9,055 nt of DNA, taken from contig CAYNCU010000180.1 in NCBI GenBank assembly GCA_964395765.1, positions 1 through 9,055 of the forward strand. The letters are read 5' to 3'. The notes beneath the pieces were generated by a model. That model was given only the letters and a program-made list of their open reading frames with translations, was not told the origin of the DNA and did not search any database. Made by a program: the position numbers and the translations under genes. Shown one piece after another: positions 1 to 6,873 of this stretch (position 1 is the stretch's first letter; each line of letters starts with the position of its first letter). This stretch comes from DATDPY01 sp964395765. GTDB taxonomy: Bacteria; Bacteroidota; Bacteroidia; Cytophagales; Cyclobacteriaceae.

Positions 1-1727
1 TTCCTGGTTTCATTAATAAAGTCTTCCACCTGGTGTTCCAATGCCCCTCCTTCGCTAAAATAATCCGAATTGTTGCCCGGCTGCAATTCCAGGTCGAAGT
101 GAATAATATTATTTCGGTTATATCCCAGGTTCCTGGACTGCACATAATTGATTTGTTTGTAAATGATAAGAACGCCCGTAATCAAGATCACCGATACGGT
201 GAACTGGAAAATCACCAGTCCTCTCCGGGCCCAGAATTCCCCAACAGTTGAAGGAAGTTTTCCTTTCAACACTTCAAGAGGATGAAAACCTGAAAGGTAT
301 AAGGCAGGATAAATGCCGGCTAAAAATCCGGTAACCAAAGTTATCCCCATCAATACCATCAAAAGATTTGTATTCATCATTAGATCCAGGTGTTTACCGG
401 TTATCAGGTTAAAACGGGGCAAAATAAGGAGAACGAGTAATAAGGCTGTTATCATTGAGATCGCTGTTAGGAGCATTGATTCTTCAAAATATTGAAGAAT
501 GAGCGCCGTTCTCCCAGCCCCTATTGCTTTTTTAATACCAACCTCCTTTAACCTCCTGGAAGCTCTTGCCGTGGAAAGATTCATAAAATTGATGCAGGCA
601 ATGATGAGAACAATTACAGCTATGATTGAAAAAAGTCTTACATATTCTATCCTGCCTCCCGCTACTTTACCATTTTCATAATGCCCGTAAAGATATCGGT
701 CGGAATATTTCTGAATAAATAGTTGATACCCGGAATCTTTATCTTTCTCTTTTATAAAATCATGAATTTTAGCATTTACATTCTGGGGATTCGCCCCCTT
801 CTTCAGAACAAGGAAAGTGCTGGGGTCGGAACTGTCCCATCCCTTGAGCCATGGGTGACTGTCGAGGAATACACTGTAGTTGATCAGCAGGTCATAATGA
901 TTGGTAGCATTTGGCGGAGTCTCTTTAAATATACCGGTAATCCGGAACAGTCCGGAGATCTCTTCTTGGTTCCAGTTGACCATTTTACCAAGAGCATCCT
1001 CAGCCGTATGAAAAAGTTTGCCTGCCAGCCTTTCGCTGATAGCAATGTCATTTTTATTGCGTAAGGCAGATGATGGATCCCCGGAAATAAAAGGACAAGT
1101 GAATATTTTGAAAAAATTAGTATCCACATACTGCGCGCGGGCCCGGAAACGTGAATCTTTAAAAGTAATGATACCCTTTTCTGAAAACCATTCAGCCGGG
1201 ACTACAGAAGAGGCAGATTGCACTTCAGGAATTTCCTTTTCCAGCGCGTCGCCCAGGATTCCCGGCGTGCCAGTGTCCGTCTGTATGCCGTTTGGCGACA
1301 CCGCATTTTCCATCACTTCGTAAAGCCTGCTATCATGGGCATTATAGTGATCGACCTGTAACTCATCGTGTACCCACAGGTAAATCAGGATAGCACAGGT
1401 TAGGCCGGTTGTTAGCCCAATTATGTTGATGAGAAATGACATTTTATAGCGTTTGAAATTCCTCAATGAAATAATAAGATTGTGTCGTAGCATTGTTGTG
1501 TTTGTTGTAGTAAATATTCCTTTTACGTTCCTGATTGCAAATGGCCGCAGGTAATTAATCACCTGGAACCAGTAATTCATCTTCGCGCGAAAAGCGGATG
1601 CTTCTTCCTTCTTAAGATAAAATTGCTCCAGTAAATCCCCTTTCACTTCCTCCGACAATTCCTCTTTCAGAAAATAATTCAACAATCGTATGGCCCAACC
1701 GGGAGGCAAATTCTTTTCGTGTTTCAA
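1..1727 (-). CDS. FtsX/MacB-like ABC permease with N-terminal prefix domain, 3' end cut by window edge
   Basis: The frame is open from 1727 to the left edge (575 codons), so the C-terminal part is missing. Start: an in-frame stop lies at 1749-1751 and TTG at 1727 is the only usual start codon before the conserved N-terminus, 1 base after the stop of the upstream permease gene. Residues 1-67 form a soluble prefix domain (LNYFLKEEL, FRAKMNYWFQV, YLRPFAIRN). A first membrane helix lies near 97-118 (INIIGLTTGLTCAILIYLW). A periplasmic MacB-type domain follows at about 120-360, then FtsX helices at about 364-385, 415-440 and 452-478 with the coupling-type stretch EVGIKKAIGAG (395-405). A helix at about 503-523 begins the second module. 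The neighbouring full-length paralogue has 892 residues, so roughly a third is missing. The role is inferred: an inner-membrane transporter or mechanotransmission subunit needing a separate ATPase. The substrate is unknown. Confidence 0.88.
   Translation of the reverse strand, partial: MKHEKNLPPGWAIRLLNYFLKEELSEEVKGDLLEQFYLKKEEASAFRAKMNYWFQVINYLRPFAIRNVKGIFTTTNTTMLRHNLIISLRNFKRYKMSFLINIIGLTTGLTCAILIYLWVHDELQVDHYNAHDSRLYEVMENAVSPNGIQTDTGTPGILGDALEKEIPEVQSASSVVPAEWFSEKGIITFKDSRFRARAQYVDTNFFKIFTCPFISGDPSSALRNKNDIAISERLAGKLFHTAEDALGKMVNWNQEEISGLFRITGIFKETPPNATNHYDLLINYSVFLDSHPWLKGWDSSDPSTFLVLKKGANPQNVNAKIHDFIKEKDKDSGYQLFIQKYSDRYLYGHYENGKVAGGRIEYVRLFSIIAVIVLIIACINFMNLSTARASRRLKEVGIKKAIGAGRTALILQYFEESMLLTAISMITALLLVLLILPRFNLITGKHLDLMMNTNLLMVLMGITLVTGFLAGIYPALYLSGFHPLEVLKGKLPSTVGEFWARRGLVIFQFTVSVILITGVLIIYKQINYVQSRNLGYNRNNIIHFDLELQPGNNSDYFSEGGALEHQVEDFINETR
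1527..1727 (-). repeat. Prefix-domain coding segment, copy 2 (paralogous to 4207-4407)
   Basis: The first 67 codons of the downstream permease align without gaps to the first 67 codons of the upstream one, with 47 of 67 residues identical by my count. A 22-base stretch at 1558-1579 is identical to 4238-4259. The rest of the two proteins is visibly more divergent. Confidence 0.85.
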
Positions 1728-1728
1728 A

Positions 1729-4407
1729 TTACTCGTATTTAAGTGAAGTTACCGGCTTCGAAAGAGACGTCTTGATGGCTTGAATGCTGATGGTAACCAG
1801 CGATAGTATCCAAACCAGCAATACGGGTAACGCCAAAAGCCACCAGTGTATTTTCATGTGATAGGCATAGTGATCCAGCCAGCTTTTCACTCCATAATAA
1901 ATGACAGGCAAGGCCAGGATGCTGGCAATCAAAACTAATTGAATAAAATCCCGCGATAGCAGGGTCACAACGCTACGGGTAGTCGCGCCAAGTACTTTTC
2001 GGATTCCTATTTCTTTTGTTCTTTGCAGGATCATATAGGAGGATAATCCGAAAAGTCCTAAACAGGCGATCAGGATGGCAAGGAGGGAAAACAAGCTGAA
2101 AATAATTTCAAATTGCTGATCGGACTGGTATTGATTATTAAAATAATCATCCAGAAAAAAGTAATCGAAAGGGCTGCCGGGAAAAGCTGATTCCCATTTT
2201 TCCTTTACCTGAACAATGGTCGCAGGAATATCCTTCGTATCAAGCTTTACTGAATAAAATTCCCCGGCCCAGGGAGCATCCAGGTATTTCTTTAAGGCAA
2301 ATACGATCGGGCCTACTTTCTTGTGCAGGGATTCCTGGTTAAAATCCCGGACCACGCCCACAACAATTTTAGGCTGAATATCATTATCCGATTCATGCCA
2401 CAAAACAGTTTTCTGTGCAGCATCTTCTGCGTTTTTGAAGCCCAAATCCTTTACGGCAGTTTCATTTAAAATAACCGCATTCCGGTCACCCGATAATTCT
2501 TTTGAAAAATTCCGGCCTGCCAGGAATTGCGCGTCATATAAACGGAAAAAGTTTTCGTCTATGGCTAAAATATTGATCCCCTGAGTATTCTGCGGATCAG
2601 CCTGACGGGAAAAGTCTCTCGCCCATACAAGTTCCTTGCCCGGGATGGAGGAAGATACCGCAACGGACTGAACACCCGATATTGAACTCATTTCCTCCCT
2701 GAAATAATCCAGGTGGGCCTGGTAGGTAGAATCTTTAACACCCGGTCCTTTGACAATGAGTGATTGTTTTATGTTTAGCCCCAGGTTTTGACGGTGCATA
2801 TAGCGCAGTTGCTGGCGTACGGCAAATGTGCCGATGATCAGGGCGATGGAGGAAGCAAACTGAAAGACTACCAGGCTCTTTCTAAGGTTAACCCCACCGC
2901 TTGAATTTTTAATACTTCCCTTCAGAACCTGTAATGGTTTATAGGAAGAAAGCACAAATGCCGGGTAAAAGCTCGAAATTATCGTACCGGCTAAAAATAA
3001 ACCGAAAACCGCGATCACAAAATTTACATTAAAGTCAGTTGCGAAGTGGCCGTGTGTAATGGTCCGAAACCATGGCATGAGAAGCTGTGATAGTGCAACG
3101 GCCACCAAAGCGGCAATAGTACTGGTGATTAAGGATTCCGAAAGAAACTGGCCGATCAACTGTTTTCTGTTCGAACCAACCACTTTCCGGATCCCGATTT
3201 CCCGGGCCCTTTCACCCGACCTGGCCGTGGTCAGATTCACGTAATTGATCCAGGCGATAACGAGGATAAATATTGCTATGATCGAAAAGAACGTCACGGT
3301 TGTCCGGCTCCCGTTTGCTTCCGCTTCCGTTTCCAGATGAGAATCAAGATGTATGGATTGAATAGGCTGTAGATCATATTTCCGGACGTATCCTTCCGAT
3401 TGAAGTTCCGCTATAGATTTTCCCTGGTATTTTTGCAATACCGCTGGAATCTTTTGCTTTATTTCGGCCGGTGGGGTACCGGGCCGGAGTTCAATGTAAT
3501 TGTAAAAGTTTCCCCAACCCCAGTCATTGTCAAGATCCCAGGGTAACGTACTGAAGGATATCAGGAAATCGGTATGAACATGGGAATTGGGCGGAATATC
3601 TGTAAAGACGCCGGTAATCTTTAACAGCACTTTCCCGCGACTGCCTTCATAAAAGGTTAACGATTTGTCGAGGGCGTTCTGACCGGGAAAATATTTATTC
3701 TCCATCGACCTGGAAATGACAACACTGTTCGACTCCCTTAATGCCTCGTTGGGAGATCCTTCGAGCATACGGTAGGAAAACATCTTAAGTAGAGATGAAT
3801 CCGCAAAGTAAACTCTGTCTTCATGAAAGCTCCGGTCGTTCGCCTGCATCACGGGATCGGACATGAACGGCGAAGTGTGCACCAGCCTGGCAGCGGCAAT
3901 CACTTCAGGAATATCCCTTTGCAAGGCAGGTGCGAGTGCTGGAACGGTTTCGGCATGCTTCCCAACCAACTCCCCGTGCATATAGCCATAATCCGATAGC
4001 CTGTAAACATTGGGATTGCGAAAATCGTCATAGCTTAGTTCAAAGCTGACATATTTGAGGATCAATAGGCAAGCCGCCATGCCTGTGGCCAATCCAAGGA
4101 TGTTGATCAGAGAAAAGACTTTATTTTTCTTTATATTTCTCCAGCCTAAAATGAAATAGCTCCTGATCATGGCGTATTGATTAAATTCCTGAAAATTATT
4201 ATTTAAATTCCTGATGGCAAACGGCCGCAAGTAATGGATCACCTGGAACCAGTAATTCACCTTTGCCCGAAAGCGGGATGTTTCTTCCAACTTGAGGTAA
4301 AACTGTTGATTCAGGTCGCCCAATACTTCTTCAGCAAGCTCACTTTTCAGGAACCAGTTAAGAAACCGATTGGCTAATCGTGGCGGTATGATCTTATTAT
4401 TCCCCAA
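1729..4407 (-). CDS. FtsX/MacB-like ABC permease, two-module, with N-terminal prefix domain
   Basis: This is a complete 892-residue membrane protein. The start must be TTG at 4407: an in-frame TGA lies two codons upstream, and the next ATG (codon 80) would remove the prefix domain shared with the downstream paralogue. Residues 1-67 are the prefix domain. A helix lies near 98-120, with a periplasmic MacB-type domain at about 125-368. FtsX module 1 has helices near 372-392, 424-445 and 462-484 with EIGIRKVVGSN at 403-413. The linking helix is near 512-530. A second periplasmic domain spans about 545-760. FtsX module 2 (765-892) carries EIGIRKVLGAT and ends in the family-typical tail SIQAIKTSLSKPVTSLKYE. 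It overlaps padR by 11 bases, so translational coupling is likely. No ATPase domain is present. The layout matches the known group of duplicated 'orphan' permeases linked to PadR regulators. The substrate cannot be told from sequence. Confidence 0.93.
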   Translation of the reverse strand: MGNNKIIPPRLANRFLNWFLKSELAEEVLGDLNQQFYLKLEETSRFRAKVNYWFQVIHYLRPFAIRNLNNNFQEFNQYAMIRSYFILGWRNIKKNKVFSLINILGLATGMAACLLILKYVSFELSYDDFRNPNVYRLSDYGYMHGELVGKHAETVPALAPALQRDIPEVIAAARLVHTSPFMSDPVMQANDRSFHEDRVYFADSSLLKMFSYRMLEGSPNEALRESNSVVISRSMENKYFPGQNALDKSLTFYEGSRGKVLLKITGVFTDIPPNSHVHTDFLISFSTLPWDLDNDWGWGNFYNYIELRPGTPPAEIKQKIPAVLQKYQGKSIAELQSEGYVRKYDLQPIQSIHLDSHLETEAEANGSRTTVTFFSIIAIFILVIAWINYVNLTTARSGERAREIGIRKVVGSNRKQLIGQFLSESLITSTIAALVAVALSQLLMPWFRTITHGHFATDFNVNFVIAVFGLFLAGTIISSFYPAFVLSSYKPLQVLKGSIKNSSGGVNLRKSLVVFQFASSIALIIGTFAVRQQLRYMHRQNLGLNIKQSLIVKGPGVKDSTYQAHLDYFREEMSSISGVQSVAVSSSIPGKELVWARDFSRQADPQNTQGINILAIDENFFRLYDAQFLAGRNFSKELSGDRNAVILNETAVKDLGFKNAEDAAQKTVLWHESDNDIQPKIVVGVVRDFNQESLHKKVGPIVFALKKYLDAPWAGEFYSVKLDTKDIPATIVQVKEKWESAFPGSPFDYFFLDDYFNNQYQSDQQFEIIFSLFSLLAILIACLGLFGLSSYMILQRTKEIGIRKVLGATTRSVVTLLSRDFIQLVLIASILALPVIYYGVKSWLDHYAYHMKIHWWLLALPVLLVWILSLVTISIQAIKTSLSKPVTSLKYE
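4207..4407 (-). repeat. Prefix-domain coding segment, copy 1 (paralogous to 1527-1727)
   Basis: This is the partner of 1527-1727, in the same orientation about 2.7 kb apart. Direct nucleotide identity is concentrated around the codons for NYWFQV and RPFAIRN. Such a repeat could support recombination or gene conversion between the two permease genes. Confidence 0.85.
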
Positions 4408-4741
4408 AGTTCAGCTTTACGGTTGCGAATCCCGGGTACTGTTGCCATAAAGACACCCTGAAATCCCTCGCTGTTGCAAGGACTCTGCGGCCATAGGCGG
4501 TAATCGTGTAAATCCTTTTTCGCCGCCCCCCTCTTTCGGCCGTCGCCTTGCCCATTTTGGAATTTAAAAATCCCTTGCCTTCCAGCCGGTTCAGGGTCGA
4601 GTGCACCGAACCGATGGACAACCGCCGCCCGGTCTGGGCCTTGAATTCAAGTGTTATTTTAAAGGCATAGGCTTCCTCACCCAGAATGCCTGCCAGTAAC
4701 AGAATTACCTCTTCAAATTCGCCTAATCTTGTCTCTTTCAT
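4397..4741 (-). CDS. PadR-family transcriptional regulator
   Basis: The product is a 114-residue DNA-binding protein of the PadR winged-helix type, the short subfamily lacking a long C-terminal dimerisation domain. The N-terminal helix LGEFEEVILLLAGILGEEAYAFKI (residues 6-29) is followed by a recognition region GSVHSTLNRLEGKGFL (44-59) and a basic wing with RGGRRKRIYTITAYGRRVL (70-88), all characteristic of the family. The start is ATG at 4741, directly abutting a heptamer repeat, with no visible Shine-Dalgarno sequence. Its end overlaps the first permease gene by 11 bases, so it is the first gene of an operon with both permeases. By analogy with other PadR-permease pairs it probably represses its own operon until an effector binds. 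The effector is unknown. Confidence 0.93.
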   Translation of the reverse strand: MKETRLGEFEEVILLLAGILGEEAYAFKITLEFKAQTGRRLSIGSVHSTLNRLEGKGFLNSKMGKATAERGGRRKRIYTITAYGRRVLATARDFRVSLWQQYPGFATVKLNFGE

Positions 4742-4768
4742 TGAATATTGAGTATTGAGTATTGAAAA
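4741..4768. repeat. Heptamer tandem repeat, four units of TTGARTA type
   Basis: On the plus strand the units are TTGAATA, TTGAGTA, TTGAGTA and TTGAAAA, the last being degenerate. The array touches the padR start codon, so on the padR mRNA it occupies the region where a ribosome-binding site would lie. The unit length of 7 is not a multiple of 3, but the array is outside the coding frame. Confidence 0.8.
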
Positions 4769-4783
4769 TTATTTGATTAGTTT

Positions 4784-4834
4784 CTTAATTGTGTAGCTAA
4801 TCTATAAAAAAAAATTATATGATCGACAATTAAG
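4784..4834. promoter_or_regulatory. 9-bp inverted repeat, candidate PadR operator
   Basis: CTTAATTGT at 4784-4792 is mirrored exactly by ACAATTAAG at 4826-4834. The centres are 42 bp apart, close to four helical turns. The arms flank or overlap the candidate padR promoter: the right arm covers the -35 element and the left arm lies just downstream of the -10. This position suits an autorepressor. That PadR binds it is inference. Confidence 0.4.
4801..4829 (-). promoter_or_regulatory. Candidate promoter for padR-permease operon
   Basis: On the minus strand TTGTCG (4829-4824) is separated by exactly 17 bases, including a run of nine T, from TATAGA (4806-4801). This resembles a sigma-70 -35/-10 pair about 60 bases before the padR start. 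Primary promoters in this phylum often use TAnnTTTG at -7 instead, which is not seen cleanly here, so the assignment is tentative. Confidence 0.35.
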
Positions 4835-4875
4835 TAGGAAATATTTATGAATTAAATCAGAGGCTGGGTAATAAA

Positions 4876-4930
4876 GGGTATTTAACCCCAGGGCAAGTCC
4901 CGGACCCGAATTTCCGGAGCAGCGCTCCGG
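4876..4930 (-). terminator. Hairpins after acr3, possible transcription terminator
   Basis: Four bases after the acr3 stop is a perfect 7-bp stem CCGGAGC/GCTCCGG with a 3-base loop (4914-4930). No T-run follows it on the minus strand. A weaker 4-bp stem GGGT/ACCC (4876-4888) comes next, followed by TTTATT in the reading direction. Together they could end or attenuate the ars transcript before padR, but neither is a classical intrinsic terminator. Confidence 0.4.
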
Positions 4931-4934
4931 GGAA

Positions 4935-6020
4935 TTAAACCGTATCCTTCTCGTCCGCTGTAACGGAACGCGAAGGCGGATTAAATTGAAATTTACGCTT
5001 AAAAAATAAGGCTACATTGACGAGCAGGATGAGCACGGGGACTTCCACCAGGGGACCGATGACGGTGGCAAAAGCAGTCTGCGAAGAGATCCCGAATACG
5101 GCAACGGCAACGGCAATGGCCAGCTCAAAATCATTGCTGCCTGCCGTGAACGCAAGGGTTGTAGATTTTTCATAACTCTCTCCCATCCATTTGGCGGCAA
5201 AAAATGTTATAAAGAACATGATAGCAAAATAAATGGTATAAGGAATGGCAACCCGGATAACATCCATGGGAAGGGCAATGATTTTTTCTCCTTTCAGCGA
5301 GAACATGACGAAGATGGTGAACAATAACGCAATGGGTGTAAGCCAGGATACTTTAGAAATAAATTTTCCATAGTACCATTCGTCCTTCATCCGGTGCCGT
5401 AATAAAACGCTTGATAATAACCCGGCAAGAAAAGGGATCCCCAGGTAGATCAATACAGTTACCGCTATTTCAGAAATGGATACTTTGACGACAGCGCCGC
5501 TCAGGCCGAACATCGGCGGAAACAAAGTGATAAATATATAGGCATAAACGGAATAGAGGAAAACCTGGAACAAGGCATTAAAAGCTACCAGGCCGGCAGC
5601 CAGTTCCGCATCACCTTTGGCAAGGTCGTTCCATACCAGCACCATGGCTATGCATCGGGCCAGGCCGACAAGAATAACTCCCACCATCAAGCCCGGGTGA
5701 TTGTGCAGGAAAATTATGGCAAGCAGGAACATGATGACAGGACCGATAATCCAATTCTGCGTCAATGATAAACTCAATAATTTCAGGTTCCTGAATACCA
5801 GGGGTAATTTTTCGTATTTTACTTTCGCAAGCGGGGGGTACATCATCAGGATCAGGCCAACGGCAATTGGTATATTCGTGGTACCCGAACTTAAAGAATT
5901 CCAGAAACCGGCAATGCCGGGTAAAAAATATCCCGTGATCACACCCGCGATCATCACGATAAAAATCCATAATGTTAAATAGCGGTCAAAAAATGAAAGA
6001 CGTTTGGCAGGGCTAGTCAT
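4935..6020 (-). CDS. acr3: Arsenite efflux permease, ACR3 family
   Basis: This 361-residue polytopic inner-membrane protein exports arsenite, normally driven by the proton gradient. Its length and about ten hydrophobic segments fit the ACR3 family (BART superfamily), not ArsB. Family marks visible are GLARCIAMVLVWNDLAKGD (119-137), whose Cys123 matches the cysteine essential in studied Acr3 proteins, and FTAGSNDFELAIAVA (291-305), with Glu299 matching the conserved glutamate of the second broken helix. The motif FFDRYLTLWIF (10-20) is typical of the N-terminus. Start ATG at 6020 overlaps the arsC stop by four bases (ATGA), so the genes are translationally coupled. As the last gene of arsR-arsC-acr3 it removes the arsenite made by ArsC. 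Antimonite may also be a substrate in some family members. Confidence 0.97.
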   Translation of the reverse strand: MTSPAKRLSFFDRYLTLWIFIVMIAGVITGYFLPGIAGFWNSLSSGTTNIPIAVGLILMMYPPLAKVKYEKLPLVFRNLKLLSLSLTQNWIIGPVIMFLLAIIFLHNHPGLMVGVILVGLARCIAMVLVWNDLAKGDAELAAGLVAFNALFQVFLYSVYAYIFITLFPPMFGLSGAVVKVSISEIAVTVLIYLGIPFLAGLLSSVLLRHRMKDEWYYGKFISKVSWLTPIALLFTIFVMFSLKGEKIIALPMDVIRVAIPYTIYFAIMFFITFFAAKWMGESYEKSTTLAFTAGSNDFELAIAVAVAVFGISSQTAFATVIGPLVEVPVLILLVNVALFFKRKFQFNPPSRSVTADEKDTV

Positions 6021-6457
6021 AATAATACAGGTTTGATCTGTTCAGTATATAGATTATAAAATGATTCCTTAATTTGGTCCCGAACCCGCCGGAATTCACT
6101 CCGGATAAATTCACCTGAGCCTTCAACCTTCGCGGGATCTTCAAACCCGATATGAAGCCTGTTTTTAACCTCGCCGACAAAAACGGGACAGCTTTCGTTG
6201 GCGTCATCGCAAACCGTGATCACATAATCCCATACCTGGTTTACATATTGGTCGACCGAAACAGGAATATAATTGCTTATATCGATCCCGGCTTCTTTCA
6301 TCGCAGCTACCGCCCCGGCATTTATTTTTGCGGCCGGCTGCGTCCCGGCTGAAAATACCTGAAGGCGTTTATCGAAAGATTGAAGATAACCACGCGCCAT
6401 CTGGCTGCGGCAACTGTTTCCGGTACAAAGGATCAGTATTTTAATTGCACTTAACAT
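6017..6457 (-). CDS. arsC: Arsenate reductase, thioredoxin-coupled (low-molecular-weight phosphatase fold)
   Basis: The product is a 146-residue cytoplasmic enzyme reducing arsenate to arsenite. The phosphatase-type P-loop CTGNSCRS has the nucleophile Cys11 and Arg17 (CX5R). Cys83 and Cys90, six residues apart in TVCDDANESCP, match the resolving pair of the Bacillus/Staphylococcus type (Cys82/Cys89), so electrons should come from thioredoxin rather than glutaredoxin. FEDPAK carries the expected acid Asp107-Pro. Length is normal for the family. The start ATG at 6457 overlaps the end of arsR by seven bases, and the stop overlaps acr3 by four. It is thus the middle gene of a tight operon. No damage or missing catalytic residue is seen. 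Confidence 0.97.
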   Translation of the reverse strand: MLSAIKILILCTGNSCRSQMARGYLQSFDKRLQVFSAGTQPAAKINAGAVAAMKEAGIDISNYIPVSVDQYVNQVWDYVITVCDDANESCPVFVGEVKNRLHIGFEDPAKVEGSGEFIRSEFRRVRDQIKESFYNLYTEQIKPVLL

Positions 6458-6777
6458 TTAAAATCCGTATCACAAGGAATTTCATTGAGGAATTTTTCCA
6501 GTACTTTTTTGGCCTGGTTCATTTTTTCCGTATGAATACAATAGTTCACTTTTGCACCTTCTATTTCCCCTTTAATCAACCCGATCTCCTTTAATTCCTT
6601 TAAATGCTGGTTTACCGTGGTGCGGCTTAAGGGTAATTCGTTGGATATATCCCCCGAAATGCAAACCCTCGTATCGGCAAGGTATTTTAATATGGCCAGC
6701 CGTGCCGGATGACCTAATGCTTTGAATATCCCTGCGGTTTTCTGAAGTTCCTTTTCAAATAATTCAACCTTGGTCAT
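6451..6777 (-). CDS. arsR: ArsR/SmtB-family arsenic-responsive repressor
   Basis: The product is a 108-residue winged-helix repressor, released from DNA by arsenite or related metalloids. HPARLAILKYL (23-33) and the recognition region LPLSRTTVNQHLKELKEIGLIKG (48-70) are typical. I chose the ATG at 6777 over an upstream in-frame ATG at 6837. The 20 extra codons would run through the two operator palindromes, and the family usually begins just before this KVELFEKELQ-like helix. No clear ribosome-binding site is visible. Cysteines are at 39 (RVCISGD), 80 (VNYCI), 102 and 108 (PCDTDFKC, the last four to seven residues). The classical ELCVC metal motif of plasmid ArsR is absent, so the metal site must be built differently. 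It is the first gene of the ars operon and probably autoregulates it. Confidence 0.93.
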   Translation of the reverse strand: MTKVELFEKELQKTAGIFKALGHPARLAILKYLADTRVCISGDISNELPLSRTTVNQHLKELKEIGLIKGEIEGAKVNYCIHTEKMNQAKKVLEKFLNEIPCDTDFKC

Positions 6778-6786
6778 GAATAATTT

Positions 6787-6812
6787 ATTTTGACGTAAAA
6801 ATACGTCAAAAT
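6787..6812. promoter_or_regulatory. ars operator 1 (proximal)
   Basis: This is a perfect palindrome with 11-bp arms around a 4-base AAAA centre. The core TGACGT...ACGTCA occupies 6791-6808. It lies 10 bases before the preferred arsR start, where a bound repressor would block initiation. Confidence 0.82.
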
Positions 6813-6814
6813 TT
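6807..6814 (-). promoter_or_regulatory. Candidate -7 element of ars promoter
   Basis: AAATTTTG on the minus strand matches the Bacteroidota box TAnnTTTG except for the first base. It sits between and partly within the two operators, giving a leader of roughly 25 bases. An alternative pair, TTGACG (6809-6804) and TAAATT (6787-6782) with a 16-base spacer, would start transcription at the ATG itself. Confidence 0.3.
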
Positions 6815-6816
6815 GG

Positions 6817-6838
6817 AATGACGTAAAATTGCGTCATT
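6817..6838. promoter_or_regulatory. ars operator 2 (distal)
   Basis: This imperfect palindrome has 7-bp perfect ends (AATGACG/CGTCATT). Its 18-bp core at 6819-6836 differs from the operator 1 core at only two positions, giving the shared form TGACGTAAAAWTRCGTCA. The core centres are 28 bp apart. Confidence 0.78.
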
Positions 6839-6873
6839 TAATATTTCATTATCGGGATATAATTAGCTATTAA

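Noticed and set aside
33..1323. Several plus-strand open frames (33-251, 313-495, 499-681, 723-1064, 1018-1323) and a minus frame 884-1129
   Set aside because: They all lie opposite or out of frame with the continuous 575-codon permease frame on the minus strand, which shows clear family motifs throughout.
5012..6352. Open frames overlapping acr3 and arsC in other frames (5012-5200, 5611-5970, 5701-5982, 6013-6207, 6152-6352)
   Set aside because: acr3 and arsC are intact with all expected key residues; the overlapping frames have no recognisable features.
6778..6837. Upstream 20-codon extension of arsR from ATG 6837
   Set aside because: Its DNA is made of the two operator palindromes, and the shorter protein already has the normal family length and N-terminal helix.
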